A stretch of DNA of 64,000 nt, taken from Lysinibacillus contaminans (GTDB lineage Bacteria > Bacillota > Bacilli > Bacillales_A > Planococcaceae). The first letter of the stretch is position 1; every line of letters starts with the position of its first letter. A program made the position numbers and the translations under genes. The notes under the pieces are model-generated. The model did no database searches, had not been told where the DNA came from, and saw only the letters and a program-made list of their open reading frames with translations. Below, one piece after another: positions 53,703-64,000 of this stretch. The stretch covers positions 304,416-368,415 of the forward strand of contig NZ_LGRV01000001.1 in assembly GCF_001278945.1 (NCBI RefSeq), read 5' to 3'.

Positions 53703-54014
53703 ATGGACGAATGGTCAAGAGAACAGTGGGAAGAAGCTGTGCAGTCGGGTGTGAAAAACGTCTTTTATTTATACACACCGATGTGTGGAACATGTGCAGT
53801 GGCCTCTAAAATGATGGAAGTTGTGGAGCAACTACTGCCAGAAGTAACATTTGGTAAGGCAAATCTCAATTTTATGGAGCAAATCGCATATGATTACCAG
53901 ATAGAGAGTATACCTTGCTTACTTGTCTGTGATGGTGGAAAAGTAACCAAAAAGGTCTATGCTTTTCAATCCGTACCATTTTTGTACGAATTATTGAAGA
54001 AATCGATTGACTGA
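53703..54014 (+). CDS. yusE: Thioredoxin-like protein (YusE-like)
   Basis: A 103-residue thioredoxin-fold protein like B. subtilis YusE. The active site is YTPMCGTCAVASKMME with the CGTC pair near residue 26; the cis-proline is in ESIPCLLVCDGG near 70. Starts 14 bases after the yusF stop. ATG 53703 is used; a TTG at 53691 is also in frame. The ribosome binding site is weak (AAGG), which suggests coupling to yusF. Confidence 0.83.
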   Translation: MDEWSREQWEEAVQSGVKNVFYLYTPMCGTCAVASKMMEVVEQLLPEVTFGKANLNFMEQIAYDYQIESIPCLLVCDGGKVTKKVYAFQSVPFLYELLKKSID

Positions 54015-54067
54015 GCTTTGCCGGCGTGGTAAAGTAAAAAATATATTTAAAAATAATAAATATCGAA

Positions 54068-54179
54068 CTCTTATGAAGAGTGGCGGAGGGAAGTGCCCTG
54101 TGAAGCCCGGCAACCAACACGAAAGTGGAAAGGTGCCAAATCACCCAAAGAAATATCTATTTTCTTTGACAGATGAGAG
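54068..54179 (+). ncRNA. SAM-I (S-box) riboswitch
   Basis: The conserved S-box core is plain: CTCTTATGAAGAGTGGCGG, AGGGAAGTGCCCTGTGAAGC, CCGGCAACC, AAAGGTGCCAAATCACC and ACAGATGAGAG. P1 forms from CTCTTAT (54068-54074) and ATGAGAG (54173-54179). With SAM bound, the terminator downstream forms and metNIQ is off; methionine/SAM starvation turns it on. Confidence 0.96.
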
Positions 54180-54202
54180 AACGGTTCAACGTATATGGTA
54201 CG

Positions 54203-54242
54203 TGGCCCCTTCTACTTGTTTGCGAGTGGAGGGGCTTTTTAT
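54203..54242 (+). terminator. S-box controlled terminator
   Basis: GGCCCCTTCTACTT pairs with the GAGTGGAGGGGC arm, followed by TTTTT. It is the expression platform of the SAM riboswitch. Confidence 0.9.
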
Positions 54243-54335
54243 GTTCATTCAGCAAATGTATTCCAATATCGACAGCGTAACGATAAGTTACAGGAAACCG
54301 CCACTTCAATAGGTGGCACGATGAATGAAAATAGA

Positions 54336-54417
54336 GCCTCCGGCGGATGTCACAGATTTTGAATTGTGCGAGCACAATTCAAAATCTGGACGAAATTACG
54401 CCAGGGCGTAATTGATT
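54336..54417. repeat. Nested-hairpin dispersed repeat, copy 2
   Basis: Same element as 50227-50316. GCCTCCGGCGGATGTCACAG opens it. CAGATTTTGAATTGTGC and GCACAATTCAAAATCTG form a perfect 17-bp stem with GA at the loop, and AATTACGCC-AGG-GCGTAATT forms a second stem. It sits in the metN leader, between the S-box terminator and the metN ribosome binding site. Confidence 0.88.
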
Positions 54418-54438
54418 ATGAGAAAAGGAGTTTTCGCT

Positions 54439-55467
54439 ATGATACAGCTTCAAAATATAACGAAGAAGTACAAAACCGCGAATGGCGAATTGACTGCAGT
54501 CAAAGATGTGAACCTTTCTATTAACAAGGGTGAAATTTTTGGTATTATCGGCTATAGTGGTGCCGGTAAGAGTACGATGATTCGTTTATTAAACGGTTTA
54601 GAAAAGCCGACATCTGGAACGGTGAAGGTGAATAATCAAGAATTTTCAGCAATCAGTGGACAAAAACTACGAGACGCAAGACAAAAAGTAAGTATGATTT
54701 TCCAACATTTCAACTTACTTTGGTCAAGAACAGTAGCAGAAAATATTGCTTTCCCCCTAGAAATTGCAGGTGTACCAAAAGCTCAGCGAGATGCTCGTGT
54801 GAAAGAACTTATTGCATTAGTAGGGTTAGAAGGACGTGACACGGCGTATCCTTCACAGCTATCAGGTGGTCAAAAGCAACGGGTAGGTATTGCTAGAGCA
54901 CTTGCAAACAATCCAGAAGTACTACTTTGTGACGAAGCAACATCAGCACTCGATCCTGAAACGACGGATGCTATTTTAGATTTACTTGTCGACATTAATG
55001 AACGACTTGGTTTAACGATTGTCCTCATCACACATGAAATGCATGTCATTCGCAAAATTTGTCATCGTGTTGCGGTGATGGAAGCTGGGGAAGTCGTTGA
55101 GAGTGGTGAAGTGCTACAAGTATTCCAAGCACCACAAGCAGATATTACGAAAAAGTTTGTATCACAAATTACAGATACGAAGGAAACACAAGAAACAGTT
55201 GCTCAGTTAAAAGCACATTACCCAACAGGACAACTGATAAAGTTAGTATTTGTTGGCGAAAAAACCGAACAACCTGTCATTTCACAATTAGTGAAAAAAT
55301 TTGATGTAGAAGTAAGTATTGTACACGGAAATATTTCGCAAACGAAAAATGGCCCGTACGGTACGCTTATTGTACAAGTTGACGGATCCCATGAAAATGT
55401 GTCAGCTGCATTAAATTACTTAAATACAGTCGAAGTTCAAACGGAGGTGATTGTAAATGTTGACTAG
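54439..55467 (+). CDS. metN: Methionine ABC transporter ATP-binding protein
   Basis: ATPase of the methionine importer, 342 residues. ATG 54439 follows AAAAGGAG. Walker A GYSGAGKSTMIRLLNGLEKP near 38, signature QLSGGQKQRVGIARAL near 140, Walker B LLCDEATSALDPETT near 162, H-loop LITHEMHVI near 195. The C-terminal NIL/ACT-type domain (about 265-342) senses methionine. Overlaps metI by 11 bases. Under S-box control. Confidence 0.95.
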   Translation: MIQLQNITKKYKTANGELTAVKDVNLSINKGEIFGIIGYSGAGKSTMIRLLNGLEKPTSGTVKVNNQEFSAISGQKLRDARQKVSMIFQHFNLLWSRTVAENIAFPLEIAGVPKAQRDARVKELIALVGLEGRDTAYPSQLSGGQKQRVGIARALANNPEVLLCDEATSALDPETTDAILDLLVDINERLGLTIVLITHEMHVIRKICHRVAVMEAGEVVESGEVLQVFQAPQADITKKFVSQITDTKETQETVAQLKAHYPTGQLIKLVFVGEKTEQPVISQLVKKFDVEVSIVHGNISQTKNGPYGTLIVQVDGSHENVSAALNYLNTVEVQTEVIVNVD

Positions 55468-56125
55468 TCTCTTTCCGAACGTCGATTGGGAAAAAATGTG
55501 GGAAGCCACATACGAAACACTTTATATGACGTCGATTTCAACAGTTGTCACATTTATTCTTGGACTAGCCATTGGGGTTATATTATTCCTAACGAGCCCC
55601 AATCAATTATGGGCAAATAAAATCGTCAATTTTTTAACAGGGTCGATCGTGAATATATTCCGTTCTATTCCGTTTATCGTGCTGATTATTTTATTAATCC
55701 CGTTTACGAAGTTTTTACTTGGCACAATCCGTGGAGCAAATGCAGCGTTACCAGCACTAATCATTGGTGCAGCACCGTTCTATGCACGTATGGTATTAAT
55801 CGCCTTACGTGAAATTGATAAGGGTGTTATTGAAGCGGCACGTTCAATGGGCGCAAAATCGTCCACAATTATATGGAAAGTATTAATTCCAGAATCATTG
55901 CCGGCCCTAATATCAGGAATTACGGTAACAGCAGTAGCTTTAGTTGGTTACACTGCGATGGCTGGTATTATCGGTGCTGGTGGACTAGGGAACTTAGCCT
56001 TTTTAGATGGTTTCCAACGAAATCGCCAAGATGTAACACTGATGGCAACAATTCTAATCTTAGTGGTCGTATTCATCATTCAATGGATTGGCGATACGAT
56101 TACAACAAAAACAGATAAACGTTAA
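55457..56125 (+). CDS. metI: Methionine ABC transporter permease
   Basis: A 222-residue membrane permease with about five hydrophobic segments. The EAA loop that contacts the ATPase is in EIDKGVIEAARSMGAKSSTI near 118. FRSIPFIVLIILLIPFTKFL near 70 and MAGIIGAGGLGNLAFLDG near 172 are typical of MetI. GGAGGTGA lies just before the ATG, within the end of metN, so translation is coupled. Confidence 0.95.
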   Translation: MLTSLFPNVDWEKMWEATYETLYMTSISTVVTFILGLAIGVILFLTSPNQLWANKIVNFLTGSIVNIFRSIPFIVLIILLIPFTKFLLGTIRGANAALPALIIGAAPFYARMVLIALREIDKGVIEAARSMGAKSSTIIWKVLIPESLPALISGITVTAVALVGYTAMAGIIGAGGLGNLAFLDGFQRNRQDVTLMATILILVVVFIIQWIGDTITTKTDKR

Positions 56126-56191
56126 TCAATTTGGTTATTCCGGTATATTACCGTTAACATATTTTGTATAAGGAAAAGGGAGTGTAATCAA

Positions 56192-57034
56192 ATGAAAAAG
56201 TTTTTATCAGGTTTATTTTTATCAGTTCTTGTACTAGCCTTAGCAGCGTGTGGAGCAGATGAAAAAGAAGACACAGGTTCAAATACTGCAGGTAGTGAAG
56301 AAAAGGTAACATTAAAAATAGGTGCTTCAAACACACCACACGCAGTAATCTTAGAAAAAGCAAAACCAATTTTAGCTGAACAAGGTATTGATCTTGAAAT
56401 TGAAACGTATACAGACTATGTACTACCGAACCAAGATTTAGATAGTGGTGACCTTAACGCAAACTATTTCCAACATATTCCTTACCTGGATTTGCAAATT
56501 AAAGATAACGGTTATGATTTCGTAAATGCTGGTGGTGTACACATCGAACCAATCGGTATTTACTCAAAAAAATATAAATCACTAGAAGAATTACCAGAGG
56601 GTGCGACGATTTTACTATCAAACTCTGTATCTGACCACGGTCGTATGCTTTCTTTACTTGAAGCAAAAGGATTAATTAAACTTGCTGAAGGTATTGATAA
56701 AACAGCTGCAGAATTAAAAGACGTAGTAGAAAATCCGAAAAACCTAGTATTTGATGCAAATACAGCACCTGAAATGCTTGTACAAATGTACGAAAATGAT
56801 GAAGGCGATGCAGTGTTAATCAACTCTAACTTCGCTATCGACAATGGTTTAAACCCACTTGAAGATTCAATCTCACTTGAAGATAAAGAATCTCCTTATG
56901 TAAACATCATTGCAGTACGTGCTGGTGACGAAACAAAACCAGAAATTAAGAAATTATTAGAAGTATTAACGTCTGAAGAAATTCAAAACTTCATCCTTGA
57001 AGAATGGAAGGGTTCAGTCGTACCAGTTAAATAG
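56192..57034 (+). CDS. metQ: Methionine-binding lipoprotein
   Basis: The 280-residue substrate-binding lipoprotein of the MetNIQ importer. The signal peptide ends in the lipobox LALAAC with the lipidated Cys at residue 20. NLPA-family marks: LKIGASNTPHAVILEKAKPI near 45, NANYFQHIPYLD near 90, EPIGIYSKKYKSLEELPEGA near 118. AAAAGGGAG precedes the ATG by nine bases. Third gene of the operon, followed by a terminator. Confidence 0.95.
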   Translation: MKKFLSGLFLSVLVLALAACGADEKEDTGSNTAGSEEKVTLKIGASNTPHAVILEKAKPILAEQGIDLEIETYTDYVLPNQDLDSGDLNANYFQHIPYLDLQIKDNGYDFVNAGGVHIEPIGIYSKKYKSLEELPEGATILLSNSVSDHGRMLSLLEAKGLIKLAEGIDKTAAELKDVVENPKNLVFDANTAPEMLVQMYENDEGDAVLINSNFAIDNGLNPLEDSISLEDKESPYVNIIAVRAGDETKPEIKKLLEVLTSEEIQNFILEEWKGSVVPVK

Positions 57035-57046
57035 TTTTTAAAAAGA

Positions 57047-57086
57047 AAATCTTCTCTTATACATACGTATAAGAGGAGATTTTTTT
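57047..57086 (+). terminator. metNIQ terminator
   Basis: AAATCTTCTCTTATAC pairs with GTATAAGAGGAGATTT, then TTTTT. Confidence 0.88.
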
Positions 57087-57214
57087 ATTTGAAAATAAAG
57101 AATAATTTAATGATTCCGCCTATTTTAGAAACACTGTATTATCTCGGTTTTTTGTGATAAATTATTGATATTACATCTAGGGAAGACAGTTGTTTTTACA
57201 GGGAGGACATAACA

Positions 57215-58378
57215 GTGAAACTTAAATTTGGTTTACTTGCGAAGATTATCATAGCTATCTTGCTTGCCGTACTGCTCGGTAACTTTATGCCAGAGCCATT
57301 TGTACGTGTGTTTGCAACATTTAATGGCTTATTCGGTAACTTCTTAAACTTCGTAGTACCATTAATTATAATTGGATTTATCGCACCAGGTATTGCACAA
57401 CTTGGTAAAGGGTCAGGGAAATTACTTGGCTTAGCCACGTTCTTTGCGTATTTTTCAACATTAGTAGCAGGCTTTATTGCTTACTTCGTAGCACGTAATG
57501 TGCTACCGAACTTCATTTCAAATGAAGGCGCGACAAGCATGGAGAATCCAGAAGAATTTTTAGCGCAAGCCTTCTTTAGCGTAGAAATGACCCCGCTAAT
57601 GGACGTGATGGCAGCATTAATCTTTGCATTTATCGTAGGGATTGGGATGGCTTCTATTAACAGCGACGTGATGAAACGCGGATTTGAGGAATTTAATGCA
57701 ATTATTGAAAAGGTAATTTCTTTTGTAATTATCCCATTATTACCCTTCCATATTTTTGGTATTTTCTTGAATATGACATTCGGTGGTCAAGTAGCGAAAA
57801 TCTTATCAGTATTTGCGGTTGTGTTCTTGTTAATCATTATTATGCACTGGGTGATGTTACTCATTCAGTTTACAACAGCAGGTGCGTTAAATAAGAAAAA
57901 TCCATTTGCGCTGATTAAAGCAATGTTACCGGCATATTTTACAGCTCTAGGTACACAATCTTCGGCAGCCGCAATACCTGTTACACTTCGTCAGACACAA
58001 AAAACAGGTGCTTCAGAGAAAGTATCGAATTTCACAGTGCCACTTTTTGCGACAATTCATTTATCGGGGAGTACGATTACACTTGTAACATGCTCACTTG
58101 GCGTAATGATGATGAATGGTATGGATATCAGCTTTACACAATATGCTGGCTTTATTTTCATGCTAGGCGTCACAATGGTAGCAGCTCCTGGTGTTCCAGG
58201 TGGTGCAGTGATGGCAGCGCTTGGCTTACTTCAATCAATGCTTGGCTTCGATGAAACAATGGTAGCATTGATGATTGCCTTATACTTAGCACAGGATAGT
58301 TTTGGTACGGCAACAAATGTTACTGGTGATGGTGCGTTGACGATGATTGTTGACCGTTTCAACGGTAAAGAAAAATAA
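57215..58378 (+). CDS. Dicarboxylate/amino acid:cation symporter (DAACS family)
   Basis: A 387-residue membrane carrier of the glutamate/aspartate/C4-dicarboxylate symporter family (GltP, GltT and relatives are about 410-440). The GTG at 57215 has GGGAGGAC seven bases before it. Family marks: the serine-rich loop ALGTQSSAAAIPVTLRQTQK near 248, STITLVTCSLGVMM near 287 and the C-terminal AAPGVPGGAVMAALGLLQSM near 330 and GTATNVTGDGALTMIVDRFN near 365. The gene converges on a GltC-like regulator, which may hint at glutamate, but the substrate cannot be read with certainty. Confidence 0.87.
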   Translation: MKLKFGLLAKIIIAILLAVLLGNFMPEPFVRVFATFNGLFGNFLNFVVPLIIIGFIAPGIAQLGKGSGKLLGLATFFAYFSTLVAGFIAYFVARNVLPNFISNEGATSMENPEEFLAQAFFSVEMTPLMDVMAALIFAFIVGIGMASINSDVMKRGFEEFNAIIEKVISFVIIPLLPFHIFGIFLNMTFGGQVAKILSVFAVVFLLIIIMHWVMLLIQFTTAGALNKKNPFALIKAMLPAYFTALGTQSSAAAIPVTLRQTQKTGASEKVSNFTVPLFATIHLSGSTITLVTCSLGVMMMNGMDISFTQYAGFIFMLGVTMVAAPGVPGGAVMAALGLLQSMLGFDETMVALMIALYLAQDSFGTATNVTGDGALTMIVDRFNGKEK

Positions 58379-58381
58379 TAG

Positions 58382-58422
58382 AAATACCCAATGGATAGCG
58401 TGAAATCCATTGGGTATTTTTT
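58382..58422. terminator. Bidirectional terminator
   Basis: AAATACCCAATGGAT pairs with ATCCATTGGGTATTTTTT; shared by the symporter and the converging LysR gene. Confidence 0.87.
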
Positions 58423-59323
58423 ATTGGAATTGCGATAGACGTGAGAAAAAAACCTTCACAAAGTCTAAGAAAATTTTCTCGGATGGGGCAATTTCACGGT
58501 TAATCGGTGAAATGATCCCAACTGTTCTTGGAATTGTTGGTGATGTAATTGGTACTTTTGTGGTAAATCTGGCTGCCGAATCGTAAAGTGTGCTTTCAGG
58601 CATTAAGCTGACACCAATACCAGCAGCGACAAGTCCTTTCAATGCATCTAAGTCCTCGCCTTCTGAAATGATATTTGGCAAGAAGCCTGCAGCACGGCAA
58701 GCATCCATTGCGACTTTATGTAGAATATAGCCCTCTGGAAATAATACAAATTGGTCATTGCGTAAGTCAGCGAGCTGTATGCTCTCTTTTTTTGCTAAAG
58801 GGTGATTCGCAGGTAGTAAAGCAGCGATGTTTTCAGTGAATAAAATGGTCGGCTGAATCGCCTCGTCTTTTGGTGGGAGTGGGCCTAAAAAGGCTAAGTT
58901 CAACTCACGGTTTTTTACAGCATCTATTAAAAATTTATAAGAGCCCTGTCGGAGTTGGAATTGTAAATCTGGATATTCTTGTTTAAACGCTGAAATAACG
59001 GTTGGTAATACATAGCTTGCCAAACTAGTAGGAAAGCCGATTTTAATCGTACCTTTTGCTGGGTTTAAATATTCCTCAACTTGTTTTGCTGCAAAATCAA
59101 TTGCCTTTAACGCAGTAATTGTATGTTCAAGAAAAACTTTGCCGATTGGAGTTAATTTCACATTTCGTCCAATACGTTCAAAAAGTGGTGTGCCTAATTC
59201 ATCTTCTAAATTGGCTATTTGGCGGCTAATTGCAGATTGTGCGACATGTAGATGGACTGCCGCTTCTGAAATATGTTCTCGTTCAGCAACCTCAACAAAA
59301 TAGCGTAATTGACGTAATTCCAC
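58421..59323 (-). CDS. LysR-type regulator, GltC-like
   Basis: A 300-residue LysR regulator, the same length as B. subtilis GltC. The GTG at 59323 follows GGAGGTGA by eight bases and gives the conserved start MELRQLRYFVEVAEREHISE. The helix-turn-helix is in AVHLHVAQSAISRQIANLED. The effector domain has GTIKIGFPTSLASYVLPTVI and LRQGSYKFLIDAVKNRELNL, close to GltC as I remember it. GltC activates gltAB; no gltAB is adjacent here, so the target may be elsewhere or the role may differ. Confidence 0.82.
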   Translation of the reverse strand: MELRQLRYFVEVAEREHISEAAVHLHVAQSAISRQIANLEDELGTPLFERIGRNVKLTPIGKVFLEHTITALKAIDFAAKQVEEYLNPAKGTIKIGFPTSLASYVLPTVISAFKQEYPDLQFQLRQGSYKFLIDAVKNRELNLAFLGPLPPKDEAIQPTILFTENIAALLPANHPLAKKESIQLADLRNDQFVLFPEGYILHKVAMDACRAAGFLPNIISEGEDLDALKGLVAAGIGVSLMPESTLYDSAARFTTKVPITSPTIPRTVGIISPINREIAPSEKIFLDFVKVFFSRLSQFQ

Positions 59324-59872
59324 TGGATCTTCACCTCCATTAATCGAAAAATAAGATTGAATATGTCTCAATTATATAGTACTTATGAAAAAATATGATC
59401 GTAAATATAATTATTGTAAATATTTTATGGAAGAGAAAGCTATTCCTTGTAATTTACGAAGCTCAAGGGTGTTTTAGAATGGGTATATGCACATTTGAAG
59501 GTTTCCTCATTCTGCTATGGAGATTTTTTTAGTATTGAAAAATAGCAACGTAATCCTTGGATGTGAAATTGTAAAGCAACTATTTTTAGGTACCCAAAAG
59601 TATTTTCTCTTTGGTTCCATTTTAATGAGAAAGGGTATAGTATGTGTATTGTTATTTGTGTATAACTGTCACAAAACGGCTACAATTGGCGTTTTTTACG
59701 AGGTATTCACTATGTAGCTAGATGAAATCAATTCTCAATTAGCTTCTTTTTATTGAAAATGGAGGATGCTGATTCTCAATATCAGTATTCAATAGCAAAC
59801 TTCTGAAAATGCTTCCAAATCCTTTGTTTTTCAAGATTTATGTATAGATAAACGAAAGTAGTTAAAATGGTT
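59324..59872. other. Long leader region before suf, no supported gene
   Basis: About 550 AT-rich bases. A 66-codon frame at 59517-59717 has no ribosome binding site and no family resemblance. A LysR regulator's own promoter must lie in the first 100 bases but no clear T-N11-A palindrome was picked out. Confidence 0.3.
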
Positions 59873-59920
59873 TGCATAGAGAAGTATTTTCAGTTAAGAT
59901 TAGAATGATAATAATTAAGG
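59873..59920 (+). promoter_or_regulatory. Candidate sufC promoter with Fur-like box
   Basis: TTGCAT (59873-59878) and TAAGAT (59895-59900) are 16 bases apart and could be -35 and -10. TGATAATAATTAAGG at 59906-59920 fits the Fur box TGATAATNATTATCA at 12 of 15 places and would cover the transcription start. The promoter and Fur control are inference. Confidence 0.45.
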
Positions 59921-59961
59921 AATGGATTCCCATTCTATGAACACACTATGGAGGTAATTTC

Positions 59962-60741
59962 ATGTCAACTTTAGTAATTAAAGATCTTCACGTTGCAATC
60001 GACGGGAAAGAGATTTTAAAAGGCGTAAACCTTACAATTAATACAAATGAAATCCATGCAATCATGGGTCCAAATGGTACAGGTAAATCTACTTTAGCTT
60101 CTGCTATTATGGGTCATCCTAAATATGAAGTAACTTCAGGTTCAGTAGAACTTGATGGAGAAGATGTACTAGAAATGGAAGTAGATGAGCGCGCTCAAGC
60201 AGGTCTTTTCCTAGCAATGCAATACCCATCAGAAATTGCTGGTGTAACAAATGCTGATTTCCTACGTTCTGCAATCAATTCACGTCGTGAAGAAGGCGAT
60301 GAAATTTCTCTTATGAAATTCATCCGTGAGCTAGATAAAAACATGGAATTCCTTGAAATGGATGAAGATATGGCCCAACGTTACTTAAACGAAGGTTTCT
60401 CAGGCGGAGAGAAAAAACGTAATGAAATTCTTCAATTAATGATGATAAAACCAACAATCGCTATTCTTGATGAGATTGACTCTGGTCTTGATATCGATGC
60501 ACTGAAAGTTGTTTCTAAAGGCATCAATAAAATGCGCGGCGAAGGCTTCGGTTGCTTAATGATCACTCACTATCAACGATTACTTAACTACATCACACCA
60601 GACCATGTGCACGTTATGATGCAAGGTCGCGTTGTTAAATCTGGTGGTCCAGAGTTAGCTCAACGCTTAGAAGCTGAGGGTTACGACTGGATTAAAAAAG
60701 AATTAGGTATCGAAGACGAAACAGAAGTACAAGAAGCATAA
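59962..60741 (+). CDS. sufC: Fe-S cluster assembly ATPase
   Basis: ABC-type ATPase of the SufBCD scaffold that builds iron-sulfur clusters. 259 residues. Walker A MGPNGTGKSTLASAI near 33, the Suf-type signature NEGFSGGEKKRNEILQLMM near 142, Walker B AILDEIDSGLDIDAL near 168 and H-loop CLMITHYQRLL near 198. GGAGG precedes the ATG. First gene of sufCDSUB, the order found in B. subtilis. Confidence 0.96.
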   Translation: MSTLVIKDLHVAIDGKEILKGVNLTINTNEIHAIMGPNGTGKSTLASAIMGHPKYEVTSGSVELDGEDVLEMEVDERAQAGLFLAMQYPSEIAGVTNADFLRSAINSRREEGDEISLMKFIRELDKNMEFLEMDEDMAQRYLNEGFSGGEKKRNEILQLMMIKPTIAILDEIDSGLDIDALKVVSKGINKMRGEGFGCLMITHYQRLLNYITPDHVHVMMQGRVVKSGGPELAQRLEAEGYDWIKKELGIEDETEVQEA

Positions 60742-60759
60742 AAAGGAGGACGAACTAGC

Positions 60760-63714
<2,955 letters not shown>

Positions 63715-63926
63715 AAGTGCTAAAGCGCCCGTTTATCCCCGACCGGCAAAAACGCCGCGTCCATGCGGCATTGCCGGAATGACTCACATCCTGTGAGCCT
63801 CAAGCGCTGGAGAGCCCGAAGTGAAAGCATACTTTTTAGCTTTCATCTGAGGGATCGAAGCGACCTCGAGGGGATGGCGCATTAGCCTAGACAAAAGAAT
63901 AATAATTTGTGAACGGAGGAGAAATA
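63715..63926. repeat. Structured GC-rich block between sufU and sufB
   Basis: About 180 bases with several stems: GCCGCGT...ATGCGGC inside CCGGCAA...TTGCCGG, CTCACA-TCC-TGTGAG, TGAAAGC...GCTTTCA and CGAAGCGACCTCGAG. The GC content stands out from the suf genes. It resembles scattered intergenic repeats of Bacillaceae; no second copy is in the window. Not coding. Confidence 0.55.
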
Positions 63927-64000
63927 ATGGCTAAAAAAATGCCTGATATCGGAGATTACAAATACGGCTTCCATGATAAGGACGTATCGATTTTCCGTTC
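63927..64000 (+). CDS. sufB: Fe-S cluster assembly protein SufB, 3' partial
   Basis: Only the first 24 codons are in the window: [20 protein letters not shown] then SIFR. ATG 63927 has GGAGGAG five bases upstream. The sequence and place after sufU identify the SufB scaffold subunit. Confidence 0.92.
   Translation, partial: MAKKMPDIGDYKYGFHDKDVSIFR

Noticed and set aside
54007-54312. 101-codon frame over the S-box
   Set aside because: The sequence is a SAM riboswitch and its terminator; the frame is incidental.
59517-59717. 66-codon plus-strand frame before suf
   Set aside because: No start signal and no recognisable protein; region is AT-rich leader.

Overview
The window reads as chromosome of a low-GC Gram-positive of the Bacillales, most likely a Lysinibacillus/Solibacillus-type Planococcaceae. 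The evidence is the AT-rich sequence with strong GGAGG ribosome binding sites, an S-box SAM riboswitch before metNIQ, a Bacillus-type FadR operator before fadN, a SufCDSUB operon with SufU, HutIG, and a GltC-like regulator. The genus is inference.

Region 1 (1 to about 9340) is the right-hand part of an integrated element. It holds a P4/D5-type primase-helicase cut by the left window edge, an array of TGTAATCG-like sites just downstream that looks like an origin, a YozE-like gene, a phage-type HNH nuclease with no terminase after it, a DUF4145 gene, a dead serine recombinase, a two-gene restriction-modification system (nuclease-methylase fusion plus specificity subunit) and an IS3 remnant. It ends in a 23-bp copy of the 3' end of the tmRNA gene at 9318-9340, so the element probably sits in ssrA and its other end lies outside the window.

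Region 2 (about 9340-31700) is accessory chromosome: a YitT membrane protein, several decayed genes (zinc-ribbon/TPR pair, 3-hydroxyacyl-CoA dehydrogenase remnant), a YqcI/YcgG protein, a DDAH-like enzyme, an orphan glycine-betaine binding lipoprotein, a Dcu transporter, a YfcC transporter with an M20 amidohydrolase, an SLH protein, a WYL regulator with an effector-binding protein, a pentapeptide-repeat protein, an RNA/DNA methyltransferase pair, and a minus-strand glycan operon (GT2, WbqC, PIG-L deacetylase, DegT aminotransferase).

Region 3 (31700-46300) has a ZIP transporter, a KstD-like flavoprotein, a NUMOD4-like protein, a Na/Pi cotransporter, OsmC, a decaying exopolysaccharide operon (sugar transferase, two GNAT/FemAB-like proteins, a polysaccharide deacetylase pseudogene), hutIG, a 5'-3' exonuclease, a C39-like protein and a thioredoxin.

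Region 4 (46300-64000) is conserved core: fadN-fadA-fadE for beta-oxidation, yusI, gcvH, yusF, yusE, S-box metNIQ, a dicarboxylate/amino-acid symporter, a GltC-like regulator, and sufCDSU with the start of sufB. Gaps here hold several repeat types: two copies of a roughly 85-bp nested-hairpin element, a four-unit tandem array of exact 21-bp period, and a structured block between sufU and sufB.

No intact rRNA, tRNA or CRISPR was seen. No wholly new system is proven. The best candidates for novelty are the ssrA-integrated satellite-like element with its iterons and compact R-M cargo, the GT2-WbqC-PIG-L-DegT operon, and the 21-bp-period repeat.
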